DNA of 64,000 nucleotides from Streptomyces sp. Y2F8-2 (GCF_014905555.1 NZ_BNGS01000013.1:124001-188000); one strand, 5' to 3'. Shown: positions 1 through 6,551, numbered from the stretch's first letter. Translations and numbers: made by a program. Notes: generated by a model from the sequence alone, not told the origin.

Positions 1-220
1 GGATGCCGTACTCCTGCGCCAGCGTCCGCACGACCCGCTGCAGGAACCGCCGGTTGTTCAACGCGAGCGCCCGCGTGCTGGGTACGACCTTGTCGAGTTC
101 TTCACACGCGGCCCGGTCGGCCGCGTAGTTGTCCTTGCCGCCCAGGTAGTAGTCGTACATACGGGCGGCCGTCGGCACCGTGGCGTCGATCGACGTGGAC
201 AACTGCCTGCCAGACTGCAT
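1..220 (-). CDS. SAM-dependent methyltransferase, DUF574 type (partial)
   Basis: Reading leftward from an ATG at 220, the first 73 codons are open and run off the window edge. The protein contains MYDYYLGGKDNYAADR near residue 22 and LALNNRRFLQRVVR near residue 52. These are hallmarks, as I know the family, of the actinobacterial DUF574 (Methyltransf_19) SAM-dependent methyltransferases, which are abundant in Streptomyces and of mostly unknown substrate. Only about a quarter of the expected ~270 residues is visible, so the SAM-binding motifs cannot be checked. A palindrome at 281-296 upstream may belong to its promoter. Family assignment is firm; function is unknown. Confidence 0.85.
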   Translation of the reverse strand, partial: MQSGRQLSTSIDATVPTAARMYDYYLGGKDNYAADRAACEELDKVVPSTRALALNNRRFLQRVVRTLAQEYGI

Positions 221-578
221 CGTTCCCCCAGATCCGGGCCGCGCCGTCGAACCGGCTCGGCGGGCACACCATCCTAGGGAACCGGTGTTCACCGGTGCCA
301 GTCCCCGAACGATGGACACGACGCCAACTCCGCTACCGCTCCCCCGTGTTACGGAAGAGGGCAGCAGGGACTGCCGTGGCCAGTGCGCGGCATCCCTCCC
401 GGTTGAGGTGCAGCCGGTCGCCGACCTGGAGACCCGGCCTTTCGAGGTCACCGCCCCGGCGCGGCCTCGGCGCCGACAGCAGTGGACCCCGCCGCGCGCC
501 CGATGGACCGTCCCCGTAGGATCAGCCCGGACGGGCCCTGGGGACGGGCGCCTGCATCGGCGAGGACGAGGAGATCCA
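221..578. other. Intergenic region, no intact gene
   Basis: Between the methyltransferase start and the peroxiredoxin start there is no open frame with convincing coding character. It holds the palindrome ACCGGTG-TT-CACCGGT at 281-296, a possible operator for the leftward gene, and a leftward stretch near 333-470 that resembles the end of a GDSL esterase (separate entry). Confidence 0.5.
333..470 (-). pseudogene. Possible GDSL/SGNH hydrolase C-terminal remnant
   Basis: One leftward frame ending at the TAG at 335-333 reads ...VGDRLHLNREGCRALATAV and ends about 15 residues later. GDSL/SGNH hydrolases end with a D-x-x-H block followed by a helix of this kind (D-x-LHLN-x-x-G-x-x-x-LA). No start codon or N-terminal GDSL block is present upstream, so at most this is a decayed tail. 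The match is short and may be chance. Confidence 0.3.
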
Positions 579-1049
579 GTGACGGCGGGTCGTGTCGACG
601 TGGGCGCCAAGGTGGAGGACTTCACTCTGCTGGACGAGACGAACACGAAGCGACGCCTCGACGAACTCCTCGCCGACGGGCCGGTCGTGCTGTTCTTCTA
701 CCCCGCCGCCCTCTCCCCGGGTTGCACCGCCGAGGCGTGCCATTTCCGGGACCTGGCCGCCGAGTTCGCGGCCGTCGGTGCGCGACCGGTCGGTGTCAGC
801 GGGGATGCGGTCGACCGGCAGCAGGAGTTCGCCGGACGCCACACGCTCGGCTTCCCGTTGCTGTCGGACGCGGACGGCACCGTTCGGGAGCGGTTCGGGG
901 TCAGGCGGGGTTTCTCCCTGGCTCCCACCAAGCGCGTCACCTTCGTCATCGACCAGGACCGCACCATCCTGGAGGTGGTGCGCAGCGAACTGCGCATGAG
1001 CGCGCACGCCGACCGTGCGCTGGCAGCGCTGCGTGCCCGCAGCAGCTGA
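579..1049 (+). CDS. Peroxiredoxin, PrxQ/BCP type
   Basis: A 156-residue thiol peroxidase predicted to reduce hydroperoxides in the cytoplasm. The thioredoxin-fold pattern is complete: VGAKVEDFTLLDE at the N-terminus, VVLFFYPAALSPGCTAEAC with the peroxidatic cysteine at about 49 and a second cysteine five residues later (about 54), the arrangement of PrxQ/BCP enzymes that form an intramolecular disulphide. DADGTVRERFGV and a C-terminal FVIDQDRTI strand follow. The GTG at 579 is chosen because an AGGAG sequence lies about 7 nt upstream and the family's N-terminus starts there; longer in-frame extension is not protein-like. Length fits the family (150-160). It appears to be transcribed alone and is followed by a hairpin. 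Confidence 0.9.
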   Translation: MTAGRVDVGAKVEDFTLLDETNTKRRLDELLADGPVVLFFYPAALSPGCTAEACHFRDLAAEFAAVGARPVGVSGDAVDRQQEFAGRHTLGFPLLSDADGTVRERFGVRRGFSLAPTKRVTFVIDQDRTILEVVRSELRMSAHADRALAALRARSS

Positions 1050-1088
1050 CGGCCGGTGCGTCGACCCGCGAGGCACCGCATGGTGTTC

Positions 1089-1130
1089 GACCGGCCCGGA
1101 CCGCTCGGCAGCGAGTGGCCCGGGCCGGTC
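1089..1130 (+). terminator. Hairpin after peroxiredoxin gene
   Basis: GACCGGCCCGG (1089-1099) pairs perfectly with CCGGGCCGGTC (1120-1130), an 11-bp GC-rich stem 40 nt after the stop codon. There is no T-run, as is usual in Streptomyces. It probably ends the peroxiredoxin transcript. Confidence 0.6.
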
Positions 1131-1177
1131 CGCGTGCGGGCCGGATCGGCACGCCGCCCCTGGCCGGCCTGGAGAAG

Positions 1178-1208
1178 GCCCGCCGCCCCGTGGTTCGGGG
1201 CGGCGGGC
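1178..1208 (-). terminator. Hairpin closing the M50/secreted-protein transcript
   Basis: A perfect 13-bp stem (GCCCGCCGCCCCG at 1178-1190 with CGGGGCGGCGGGC at 1196-1208) and a 5-nt loop lie 15 nt after the leftward stop at 1223. It can also stop rightward transcription, so it likely works in both directions. Confidence 0.7.
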
Positions 1209-1222
1209 CCGGGCCGGCCCGG

Positions 1223-1897
1223 TCAGTGGGCGGGCCAGCCGTCCAGGTGGCGGTGGAGGGTGACGGTGGGTCGCTCATCGCCCTTGGGGGCGTTGGCGAC
1301 CGCGTCGCGCAGCACGGTGTTCACCTCGGCGGCCAGGGCGTCGGCGCGCGTCTTGAGGTCGGTGGCCGGCAGGTTCGAGCGGGTCAGCGCGTCCAGCCGC
1401 CGGTGGATGTCGCCGAGCCGCCGCTGAGTCCCCTGGTCCAGCGTGAAGGGGCGGGGGGTGGAGACGACGAACTGGTAGGCCCCGGCGAGGGTCTGGCAGC
1501 CGTCGCAGTGCTCGTTGACCGCGTCGCCCCGGTTGACCGCGGTGAGATGCATGTGCTCCCCGGCCATCGTGACGATCTGGAAGGACAGCGCGACCGACCG
1601 GCAGTGGTCGTCGACCGAGCAGCCCACCCCGACGGCGTTCGCCTGGTTGCGTACGCTCGCGGCGTCGACCGTGCCGAGCTGGCGCACGGTGAAGGAGTCC
1701 CTGGCCTGTGTGTGATGCCGGAAATCGGCGTGGCTGAACGTCTCGTCGGTGGCGACCGCGCTGTGGTGCGGCATCCCGGTCGCCGCCTGGGCCGGGACGG
1801 CAGTCGCGAGTCCGGCCGCCCCGGCGGCGAACAGCCCGACGCGGACGGCGCGCCTGGTGAGGGCGGATTGGGGACGGGCTTTGCGGTGCTGGTTCAT
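1223..1897 (-). CDS. Tat-exported hypothetical protein of the twin-peptide locus
   Basis: The 224-residue product begins with a twin-arginine signal: LTRRAVRVGLF then a hydrophobic Ala/Gly stretch ending AQAATG at about 41. I do not recognise the mature part. It has two short Cys-containing segments (GCSVDDHC and HCDGC, four cysteines, spaced as if for disulphides or metal binding), several His residues in its first third (MPHHSAV, HADFRHH) and a C-terminal helix-rich part. The ATG at 1897 follows GGAG by 7 nt. It starts 52 nt after the M50 protease gene on the same strand, so it is probably the last gene of that unit. A role as a processed or periplasm-side partner of the protease is inference. 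Confidence 0.75.
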   Translation of the reverse strand: MNQHRKARPQSALTRRAVRVGLFAAGAAGLATAVPAQAATGMPHHSAVATDETFSHADFRHHTQARDSFTVRQLGTVDAASVRNQANAVGVGCSVDDHCRSVALSFQIVTMAGEHMHLTAVNRGDAVNEHCDGCQTLAGAYQFVVSTPRPFTLDQGTQRRLGDIHRRLDALTRSNLPATDLKTRADALAAEVNTVLRDAVANAPKGDERPTVTLHRHLDGWPAH

Positions 1898-1949
1898 ATG
1901 GTCTCCCGCTGGAGTGGTGTCGTTGGACCCCGGGCCCTGGCCGGGGCGA

Positions 1950-3839
1950 TCAAGAGGCGGTGGGCGACGGCGATCCGGCCGGCGGCGCGCTCGAACTGAC
2001 CGGCGCGGACGGGCTGTCGGCCGGGGACGACGGTGCGGACGGGGAGCCGGAGCCGGGCACCGCTGGGGCGGAGGTGGGCGGCTGCCCGCTCGCGACGGGG
2101 CTGCCGGACGGCCCACCGGCCGTGCCGTGCGGTGACGCCTTGGAGTCGCTCGGGTGCGGACTCGCCGAAGTCGACGGGCCGGCCGTGTCCGAGGGATCGG
2201 CCGAGGCGTTGGGGGACGCCGTGCCGGACGGCACGGTGGTGGCCGTGGCCGAGGGTGTCGCGCTGTTCCGGTCCGGGAGCGTGGCGTGCCGGGCGGGCGG
2301 GGGCGACGTGGACACGCCGGGCTGCAGGATCGGGGCGATCGGCGGTTGCTTCGGCAGCGGGCGCGGGGTCAGACCCGAGACCCAGGCATAGCTCAGGCCG
2401 CCGAGGCCGACCAGCACCAGGGCGCACAGTGCCAGGCGCAGCCGTGGCCGGCCTGCCGTCGTCTTCGCGCCTCCCCGCCACAGGCGCCCGCCGAGCTTCA
2501 CCGACAGATAGACCACGCCGGCCATCGGGCACAGCAGCATGACGCAGCCGACCACGCCCATCAGGCCCGCCGCGATCTGTCCGTGTGCGAACGCGCCGCC
2601 GGTGCCGAGGAGTTGCTCGGCCAGCGAGCGGATCATCGTGGTGGTGATCCGGGGCAGGTTCCACAGCGCGTAGCCGAGTTCGCCGATGATCAGCGGCACC
2701 ATCGTGAGCACCCAGGTGGCGACGATGGCCCGCGCGGACTTCTTGAGCGCGGCGACCTCGGCACGGGCCCTGCGCCCCGCGGCCCCCGGGACCATGCCCA
2801 GCAGGATCGGCTTGATCTTGCCGTAGAGGTCGGGGACTCCGGCGAGGTCGCCGAGGATGTAGTAGCCGTCGAGGCGTACGGCCGGCATGAGCTGTTCGAG
2901 GATCTCGAAGTGGCCGAGATAGACGGCGGCCAGGAAGAACGCCTGGCCGCTCAGGGCGTAGGCGCCGGCCATGGCCAGCATGAACACGACGTTGAAGTAG
3001 ACGCCGCCGAGGTCGGTGCGGAGCCGGCCGCCCCTGCCGATCCGATAGACGTCGGTGACGTCCGTGTACATCGAGGGCCAGATCAGGAACAGCCCGCAGC
3101 CGATGCAGCCGGGCCGGGCGCCGCCGTAGCGGCAGGCGGAGGCGTGGCCGAACTCGTGGAACACCAGAGAGGCCACGGTCAGCACGAACACGACGAGCAG
3201 CAGGACCGGTTGGTCCAGCACCTGCAGCACGGGGGTGATCGCGCCGAAGAACACGAACAGCCACACGTCCAGGACGGCGACGCCCACGAGGACGGCCGCC
3301 ACGACCAGGGGGCGGTGCAGCCAGGCGAGCGCGCCGGCGATCTTGGCCACGCGCCGCTCGTTGAACAGGACGCGGTGGCCCTTGAGCGCGAGGAGCAGGT
3401 CCGACCGGGGCGCGGAGACCTGGTCGTCCTCCTGACCCTCGGGGACCGTCACGCCGAGTGGCTCCAGCTTGTTCTCGATCAGATAGCGGATGTTGTCCGC
3501 GCTGACCTCGCGTCCGAACCGGGCGCTGACCCGGTGGGCGATCGTCTCGAGGTCGCGGCCGCCGTCGATCGACGACGCGACCAGATGCAGCAGGCGTGTG
3601 AGCTGCACTACCTGCCCGTCCCCGCGACGGGCGATGTACCTGGGCTCGGTGAACCCCGATCCCTGGTACTCGCCGTGCAGTTGGAGCCCAGCGCTCAGCC
3701 GCGGTACGAGCGGCTTCTCCGGGCCGACGACGGGGAGGTCGCCGGTGGCGACCTGCTCGTACGTCACCGGGATTCCCCCGGGCCCCGGCACCGGTCCGGT
3801 GTCGTACAGTGCCGCGGCGTTGTCCCCCAGCAGCGTCAT
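1950..3839 (-). CDS. Membrane M50-family zinc metalloprotease with PqqD-like N-terminal region
   Basis: The 629-residue product is a site-2-protease-like membrane enzyme. Residues ~58-130 form a small helix-rich region (VVQLTRLLHLVASSIDGGRDLETIAHRV) resembling PqqD-like RiPP recognition domains. Hydrophobic segments surround HEFGH at 228-232 and LDGYYILGDL at about 323-331, the two zinc-ligand motifs of M50 peptidases, so the active site looks intact. More membrane segments follow to about 500. The last ~130 residues are a low-complexity Pro/Ser/Thr/Ala tail, probably outside the cell. Start: ATG with GGAGG about 9 nt upstream. The gene lies 80 nt after the second peptide gene, with a stem-loop between. 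Similar proteins are called putative peptide zinc metalloproteases (YydH-like). Cleavage or export of the two upstream peptides is the obvious inference; no substrate is proven. Confidence 0.85.
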   Translation of the reverse strand: MTLLGDNAAALYDTGPVPGPGGIPVTYEQVATGDLPVVGPEKPLVPRLSAGLQLHGEYQGSGFTEPRYIARRGDGQVVQLTRLLHLVASSIDGGRDLETIAHRVSARFGREVSADNIRYLIENKLEPLGVTVPEGQEDDQVSAPRSDLLLALKGHRVLFNERRVAKIAGALAWLHRPLVVAAVLVGVAVLDVWLFVFFGAITPVLQVLDQPVLLLVVFVLTVASLVFHEFGHASACRYGGARPGCIGCGLFLIWPSMYTDVTDVYRIGRGGRLRTDLGGVYFNVVFMLAMAGAYALSGQAFFLAAVYLGHFEILEQLMPAVRLDGYYILGDLAGVPDLYGKIKPILLGMVPGAAGRRARAEVAALKKSARAIVATWVLTMVPLIIGELGYALWNLPRITTTMIRSLAEQLLGTGGAFAHGQIAAGLMGVVGCVMLLCPMAGVVYLSVKLGGRLWRGGAKTTAGRPRLRLALCALVLVGLGGLSYAWVSGLTPRPLPKQPPIAPILQPGVSTSPPPARHATLPDRNSATPSATATTVPSGTASPNASADPSDTAGPSTSASPHPSDSKASPHGTAGGPSGSPVASGQPPTSAPAVPGSGSPSAPSSPADSPSAPVSSSAPPAGSPSPTAS

Positions 3840-3862
3840 GTGCGCCTTTCCTCCCCCCGGGT

Positions 3863-3894
3863 GCGGACCGCGCCTGCCCTCCGGCGCGGTCCGC
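3863..3894 (-). terminator. Stem-loop between peptide 2 and the M50 gene
   Basis: GCGGACCGCGCC (3863-3874) pairs perfectly with GGCGCGGTCCGC (3883-3894) around an 8-nt loop, 26 nt after the peptide stop. Since the protease gene has no obvious promoter of its own, this looks like a partial terminator or mRNA-stabilising stem that lets peptide mRNA exceed protease mRNA. Confidence 0.6.
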
Positions 3895-3919
3895 GGAACG
3901 TGCCCTCGTGGTGCGGGGG

Positions 3920-4138
3920 TTACTGGTGGATGGTGATGGACTGCGTGGCCTGGGACTCGGCGACCGACCACGCGGAGTGGTCGTTGAGCGCGGCCGACTG
4001 GTTGCTCGCGGAGACGTTGGCGACGTGCTTGGTGACGTTCACCGTCTTGCCGAAGCTGAACTTCAGCCGACCCAGGGCCTCCCGGCCCGGCAGCAGCTCG
4101 GCGGTCTCGGCGTCCAGCTCGTGGGCGTTCATGCTCAT
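3920..4138 (-). CDS. Small peptide 2, candidate precursor peptide
   Basis: A 72-residue peptide with no signal sequence. It begins MSMNAHELDAETAELLPGRE, continues ALGRLKFSFGKTVNVTKHVA and ends in a Ser/Asn/Ala/Gln-rich part with DHSAWSVA and a tail of ITIHQ. It is over 80% identical to peptide 1 encoded just upstream; differences cluster in the last third. The acidic start, the ELLPGREALGRL block and a divergent C-terminus resemble leader-core architecture of ribosomal peptides, but there is no Cys and I do not recognise a RiPP class. ATG at 4138 is preferred over the one at 4132 because AAAGGA is 6-7 nt upstream. It lies directly before the M50 protease gene. Confidence 0.8.
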   Translation of the reverse strand: MSMNAHELDAETAELLPGREALGRLKFSFGKTVNVTKHVANVSASNQSAALNDHSAWSVAESQATQSITIHQ

Positions 4139-4180
4139 GGCGTGTCCTTTCTCGAAGACGTGCGTTGTACGGCGTGGTGG

Positions 4181-4210
4181 GGCCGGGCGGACGTGGATCG
4201 CCGCCCGGCC
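4181..4210 (-). terminator. Stem-loop 3 in the inter-peptide spacer
   Basis: GGCCGGGCGG (4181-4190) and CCGCCCGGCC (4201-4210) form a perfect 10-bp stem with a 10-nt loop, the third of three consecutive stem-loops between the peptide genes and the nearest to peptide 2. Confidence 0.5.
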
Positions 4211-4251
4211 GATGTGGGGTGACAAAACGTCAGGTGTTGCCGCCCGGTGGA

Positions 4252-4302
4252 GGTACCGCCGCGGCGAGCGGAGGTGTGGTGAGGTGTCGCCGCGGCGGTA
4301 CC
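4252..4302 (-). terminator. Stem-loop 2 in the inter-peptide spacer
   Basis: GGTACCGCCGCGGCGA (4252-4267) is exactly complementary to TCGCCGCGGCGGTACC (4287-4302), a 16-bp stem with a 19-nt loop. It is very stable, and may terminate most transcripts from the upstream promoter or protect the 3' end of peptide 1 mRNA. Confidence 0.6.
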
Positions 4303-4303
4303 G

Positions 4304-4342
4304 GGTGCCGCACGGTGCCGGGGCGCCGGGCCGTGCGGCACC
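4304..4342 (-). terminator. Stem-loop 1 right after peptide 1
   Basis: GGTGCCGCACGG (4304-4315) pairs with CCGTGCGGCACC (4331-4342), a 12-bp perfect stem starting only 3 nt beyond the peptide 1 stop codon. Confidence 0.6.
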
Positions 4343-4345
4343 GGA

Positions 4346-4561
4346 TCACTGGGTGATGTTGATGGACTGGGCGGCGCCGGAGTCCGCCACCGACCACGAC
4401 GAGTGGTCGTTGAGCGCGGCCGACTCGTTGTGCGCGGAGACGTTGGCGACGTGCTTGGTGACGTTCACCGTCTTGCCGAAGCTGAACTTCAGCCGGCCCA
4501 GGGCCTCCCGGCCCGGCAGCAGCTCGGCGGACTCGGCGTCCAGCTCACGCGGATCCATCAT
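4346..4561 (-). CDS. Small peptide 1, candidate precursor peptide
   Basis: A 71-residue paralog of peptide 2. It shares ELDAE-AELLPGREALGRL and the following KFSFGKTVNVTKHVANVSA exactly, then differs at scattered positions (HNES for SNQS, DHSSWSVADSGAAQ) and ends SINITQ. No signal peptide, no cysteine, no membrane segment. The start ATG at 4561 has GAGGGGGA upstream; the adjacent ATG at 4558 would also work. It is the first gene of the leftward unit behind an operator-bearing promoter and is followed by three strong stem-loops. The duplication with a conserved front half and drifting rear half suggests that the rear half is the functional product. Function unknown. Confidence 0.8.
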   Translation of the reverse strand: MMDPRELDAESAELLPGREALGRLKFSFGKTVNVTKHVANVSAHNESAALNDHSSWSVADSGAAQSINITQ

Positions 4562-4647
4562 GGTCGATTCCCCCTCGGGGTTCGCAATGCGGTGCCGTCG
4601 GACACGGTCAGGTCCCCCCGGATCGTGTCCAACTCCGTCGGACGGGC

Positions 4648-4666
4648 TGTCCAACGAGATTGGACA
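4648..4666. promoter_or_regulatory. Palindromic operator TGTCCAA-N5-TTGGACA
   Basis: TGTCCAA (4648-4654) and TTGGACA (4660-4666) form a perfect inverted repeat with a 5-nt spacer, and another half-site TGTCCAA lies at 4626-4632. The palindrome overlaps the leftward -10 candidate, so binding there would block the peptide promoter. The neighbouring XRE-type regulator is the likely ligand (inference). Confidence 0.65.
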
Positions 4667-4693
4667 CTAGGGGCCGAGGCGACTGTGACGCAA
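4664..4693 (-). promoter_or_regulatory. Leftward promoter of the peptide unit
   Basis: On the minus strand TTGCGT (4693-4688) and TAGTGT (4669-4664) are separated by 18 nt, a plausible vegetative promoter. Transcription would begin near 4657, inside the palindrome, giving a leader of about 95 nt before peptide 1. Confidence 0.5.
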
Positions 4694-4735
4694 GCGGTTC
4701 GGGAGAACACCTTCCGTCGTGCACCCAAGTCGCCC

Positions 4736-4741
4736 CTAGAA
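4736..4741 (+). promoter_or_regulatory. -10 element for the XRE regulator gene
   Basis: TAGAAT at 4736-4741 fits the Streptomyces TAnnnT -10 consensus well. The -35 (TTCCGT near 4713) is weak. Transcription would begin about 45 nt before the GTG start at 4793. Confidence 0.45.
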
Positions 4742-4792
4742 TGATCCGACGCGGAAGAGTTCCGCCCGGCGGCGAGCAGGAAGTGACCATCG

Positions 4793-5185
4793 GTGGCCAA
4801 CGCACTGCAGCAGATCATCCGCGACCGGCTGGACGGTGAGCGCTGGTCGTACGGCGACGTCGCCCGCCGCGGAGGCATCCCCCGCTCGACGGTGCACCAC
4901 CTCGCCACGACGGAGCACATGGCCCGGATGCCGCAGCCGGCCACCCTCGAGGGGCTGGCCCAGGGCCTGGGTCTGCCGTTGGACACGATCCGCCGGGCAG
5001 CCGCCGAGGCCTGCGGCATCCACCTCTACGCCCCCGCCGCCGAACCGGCGCCCGCCTCGGAGGCCTCACAGGACCCCGAAGTGGACGTGCTCATCGCGAG
5101 TGTGCAGCGCCTGTCGGCCGAGGACCGGCGCCATGTCGCGGCCCTCGTCGAGTCACTGCTCGGCCGGTCCTCGGACGCGTCCTGA
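4793..5185 (+). CDS. XRE-type helix-turn-helix regulator
   Basis: A 130-residue cytoplasmic protein. The N-terminal two thirds read as an HTH_XRE domain: SYGDVARRGGIPRSTVHHLAT (helices 2-3, about residues 19-39) followed by TLEGLAQGLGLPLDTIRRAAAE, the usual tail of this family in Streptomyces. A short linker and a C-terminal helix rich in Leu/Arg (VDVLIASVQRLSAEDRRHVAALVESLLG) may mediate dimerisation. It starts at a GTG with AGGAAG upstream. It is transcribed away from the two peptide genes, with the palindromic operator between, so it is the best candidate repressor or activator for that unit and itself. Confidence 0.85.
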   Translation: MANALQQIIRDRLDGERWSYGDVARRGGIPRSTVHHLATTEHMARMPQPATLEGLAQGLGLPLDTIRRAAAEACGIHLYAPAAEPAPASEASQDPEVDVLIASVQRLSAEDRRHVAALVESLLGRSSDAS

Positions 5186-5346
5186 GCGCGACCGCGCGAG
5201 CGGGGGTACGCCGAGCGGACTGCCGCCCCACCGGTCACTTGCACCAGAAGACGTCACTTCCACCCGAACACGCATGATCCGCCGCTAGTCTCTCCTCCTG
5301 CCCGGGCCCCCGTGAGCCGCACGCCCCGGGTCCTCTGGGGGGAACT

Positions 5347-5607
5347 TTGCTCTTCGTACACGGCGGCCCCACCACCGCCATCGTCAAGGGACCGACGGGA
5401 GAATCCGTGGTCCTGCTCTCCGGCGAACTGCCGGCCGACCTCACCGACGCCGCCATCGGGGAACTCCTCGATCTCGCGGCGGCCGTGCTCAGCGAGGAGG
5501 AACTGGCCCTCTTCGACCAGTGCCTCGCCCTGCTGCGCCGCGGTGAGGGCCCCACGCCGCAACGCATCCAGATCAACGGGGCCGTGCTCACCGTCTACCG
5601 CGAGTGA
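5347..5607 (+). CDS. Conserved-looking hypothetical protein
   Basis: An 86-residue product from a TTG at 5347 just after a GGGGGGA sequence; an in-frame GTG at 5407 with GGGAG upstream would give a 66-residue form beginning MVLLSGELPADL. The sequence has an acidic helical middle (DAAIGELLDLAAAVLSEEELALFDQCLALLRRG) and ends INGAVLTVYRE. No family is recognised, no membrane segment or signal is seen. It follows the XRE regulator by 160 nt on the same strand and could be co-expressed; a TAGTCT -10-like sequence at 5285-5290 could also serve it alone. Confidence 0.6.
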   Translation: MLFVHGGPTTAIVKGPTGESVVLLSGELPADLTDAAIGELLDLAAAVLSEEELALFDQCLALLRRGEGPTPQRIQINGAVLTVYRE

Positions 5608-5706
5608 GCCGCGCACCGGGCCGCCGGGTGCCCGGGGACCCGCTCGTACACAATTCCAAGTGTCGAGACCATGGTTCCGCACGTCCAACAGAGGCACGAT
5701 CAAGCC

Positions 5707-5754
5707 ATGGCAACACCTCCGCGCCGTCCCTCCGCTCCCCCGGCACGCCGATGA
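5707..5754 (+). CDS. Possible 15-residue leader peptide
   Basis: ATGGCAACACC... encodes a 15-residue Pro/Arg/Ala-rich peptide (MATPPRRPSAPPARR) whose TGA overlaps the ATG of the next small frame (ATGA). Such an arrangement couples translation of a leader to a downstream reading frame. No strong ribosome site is visible, so this is a weak call. Confidence 0.3.
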   Translation: MATPPRRPSAPPARR

Positions 5755-5849
5755 GCCCGGCCCGCATCCCCGGCCTGATCATGCCGTTGGTCTTCCTGTG
5801 CGCCCTGGTGGCCGGCGCGTTGTGGTACTGGCGGCATCGCGGCGACTAG
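5751..5849 (+). CDS. Possible 32-residue single-span membrane peptide
   Basis: The frame MSPARIPGLIMPLVFLCALV then AGALWYWRHRGD has one clear transmembrane segment (about residues 9-26) and a positively charged Arg/His end, the shape of a small membrane protein. Its start codon overlaps the stop of the 15-residue frame before it. There is no family recognised. Support is only composition and the coupled start. Confidence 0.4.
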   Translation: MSPARIPGLIMPLVFLCALVAGALWYWRHRGD

Positions 5850-5905
5850 TGCCGCGGCAGGCGACGTTCGCCCGTCAAGGAGCGGCGTCCGGTGCGTGCT
5901 CTGGG

Positions 5906-5939
5906 GGCACCCCCTGCTCGAAGAGCTTGGGGGAGTGCC
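5906..5939. repeat. Palindromic intergenic repeat, short form
   Basis: GGCACCCCCTGCTCGAAGAG followed by CTTGGGGGAGTGCC: the outer arms GGCAC/GTGCC and CCCCC/GGGGG pair. The core CCCCCTGCTCGA...GCTTGGGGGAG is the same as the longer element in the GH2 gene at 57.6 kb. I remember this type as a common dispersed palindrome of Streptomyces chromosomes. Confidence 0.6.
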
Positions 5940-6070
5940 GGGCGTCGCGACGGAACGAACGTTGCCTGTTGCGGCACCAGGTGCACTGATCGCGAGTGTC
6001 GTGGCCGCCCGGCGTGCCGGCGGAGCACCGCGGTTCGCCGGCGGTGCGCCCCGGGGGGCGATACAGGCGG

Positions 6071-6529
6071 CTACTTCTCCTGACGCGCCGCCACCAGGAC
6101 GGACTGCGTCGTCCGCAGGAAGCGGCGGACGGCGTCCAGTTCGTTCTCGTCGAACTCCCCTTCCGCCGCGACCAGCTTGCTGATCAGCGGACCGAAGAAG
6201 GACCAACCGAGGTCGGTCGCCTGGTCGGTGACGGTGAGGAGGACCCGGCGCCGGTCGCCCGGGTCGTGTCCGCGGTCGACGAGGCCCCGCCGCTCCAGCC
6301 GGTCGATGACGGCCGTGACGGCCGAGGAGTTCAGTCCCAGCTGCGCACCCAGCCGACCGGGCGTGGCGTCGGTCCCCGTTCGGTCGAAGTCGAGCAGGTG
6401 GATCAGTGCGCGCAGATCGGTGGGGTGCAAGCTGTTCCGCGCGGCGAATTCGGCGCCGAGCAGGTCGAGTTCGACGGTGATGCCGCGCAGCAGGTGCACC
6501 AGTTGCAGACGCGGGTCCCGGTGGTCCAC
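6071..6529 (-). CDS. MarR-family transcriptional regulator
   Basis: A 152-residue winged-helix protein. After an N-terminal dimerisation helix (LVHLLRGITVELDLLGAEF) come the MarR recognition elements: LGAQLGLNSSAVTAVIDRLERRGLV (about residues 61-85) and the wing HDPGDRRRVLLTVT. The GTG at 6529 follows GGAAGGGCG. It is divergent from a hydrolase gene, with palindromic sites in the 90-bp gap, the usual layout for a MarR repressor controlling its neighbour and itself. The ligand is unknown. Confidence 0.9.
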   Translation of the reverse strand: MDHRDPRLQLVHLLRGITVELDLLGAEFAARNSLHPTDLRALIHLLDFDRTGTDATPGRLGAQLGLNSSAVTAVIDRLERRGLVDRGHDPGDRRRVLLTVTDQATDLGWSFFGPLISKLVAAEGEFDENELDAVRRFLRTTQSVLVAARQEK

Positions 6530-6551
6530 GTGGCGCCCTTCCGTGGGTGGA

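Noticed and set aside
3920..4561. Lanthipeptide or thiopeptide precursor identity for the two peptides
   Set aside because: No Cys in either peptide and no cyclase, dehydratase or YcaO gene nearby, so known modified classes are not supported.
2154..4670. 838-codon rightward open frame opposite the M50 and peptide genes
   Set aside because: Composition is a mirror of high-GC third-position bias; the leftward frame has motifs, ribosome sites and plausible membrane segments.
5235..5703. Leftward frames opposite the 86-residue gene
   Set aside because: No ribosome site, composition typical of antisense; the plus-strand frame has a start context and regular helix pattern, though it remains only moderately supported.
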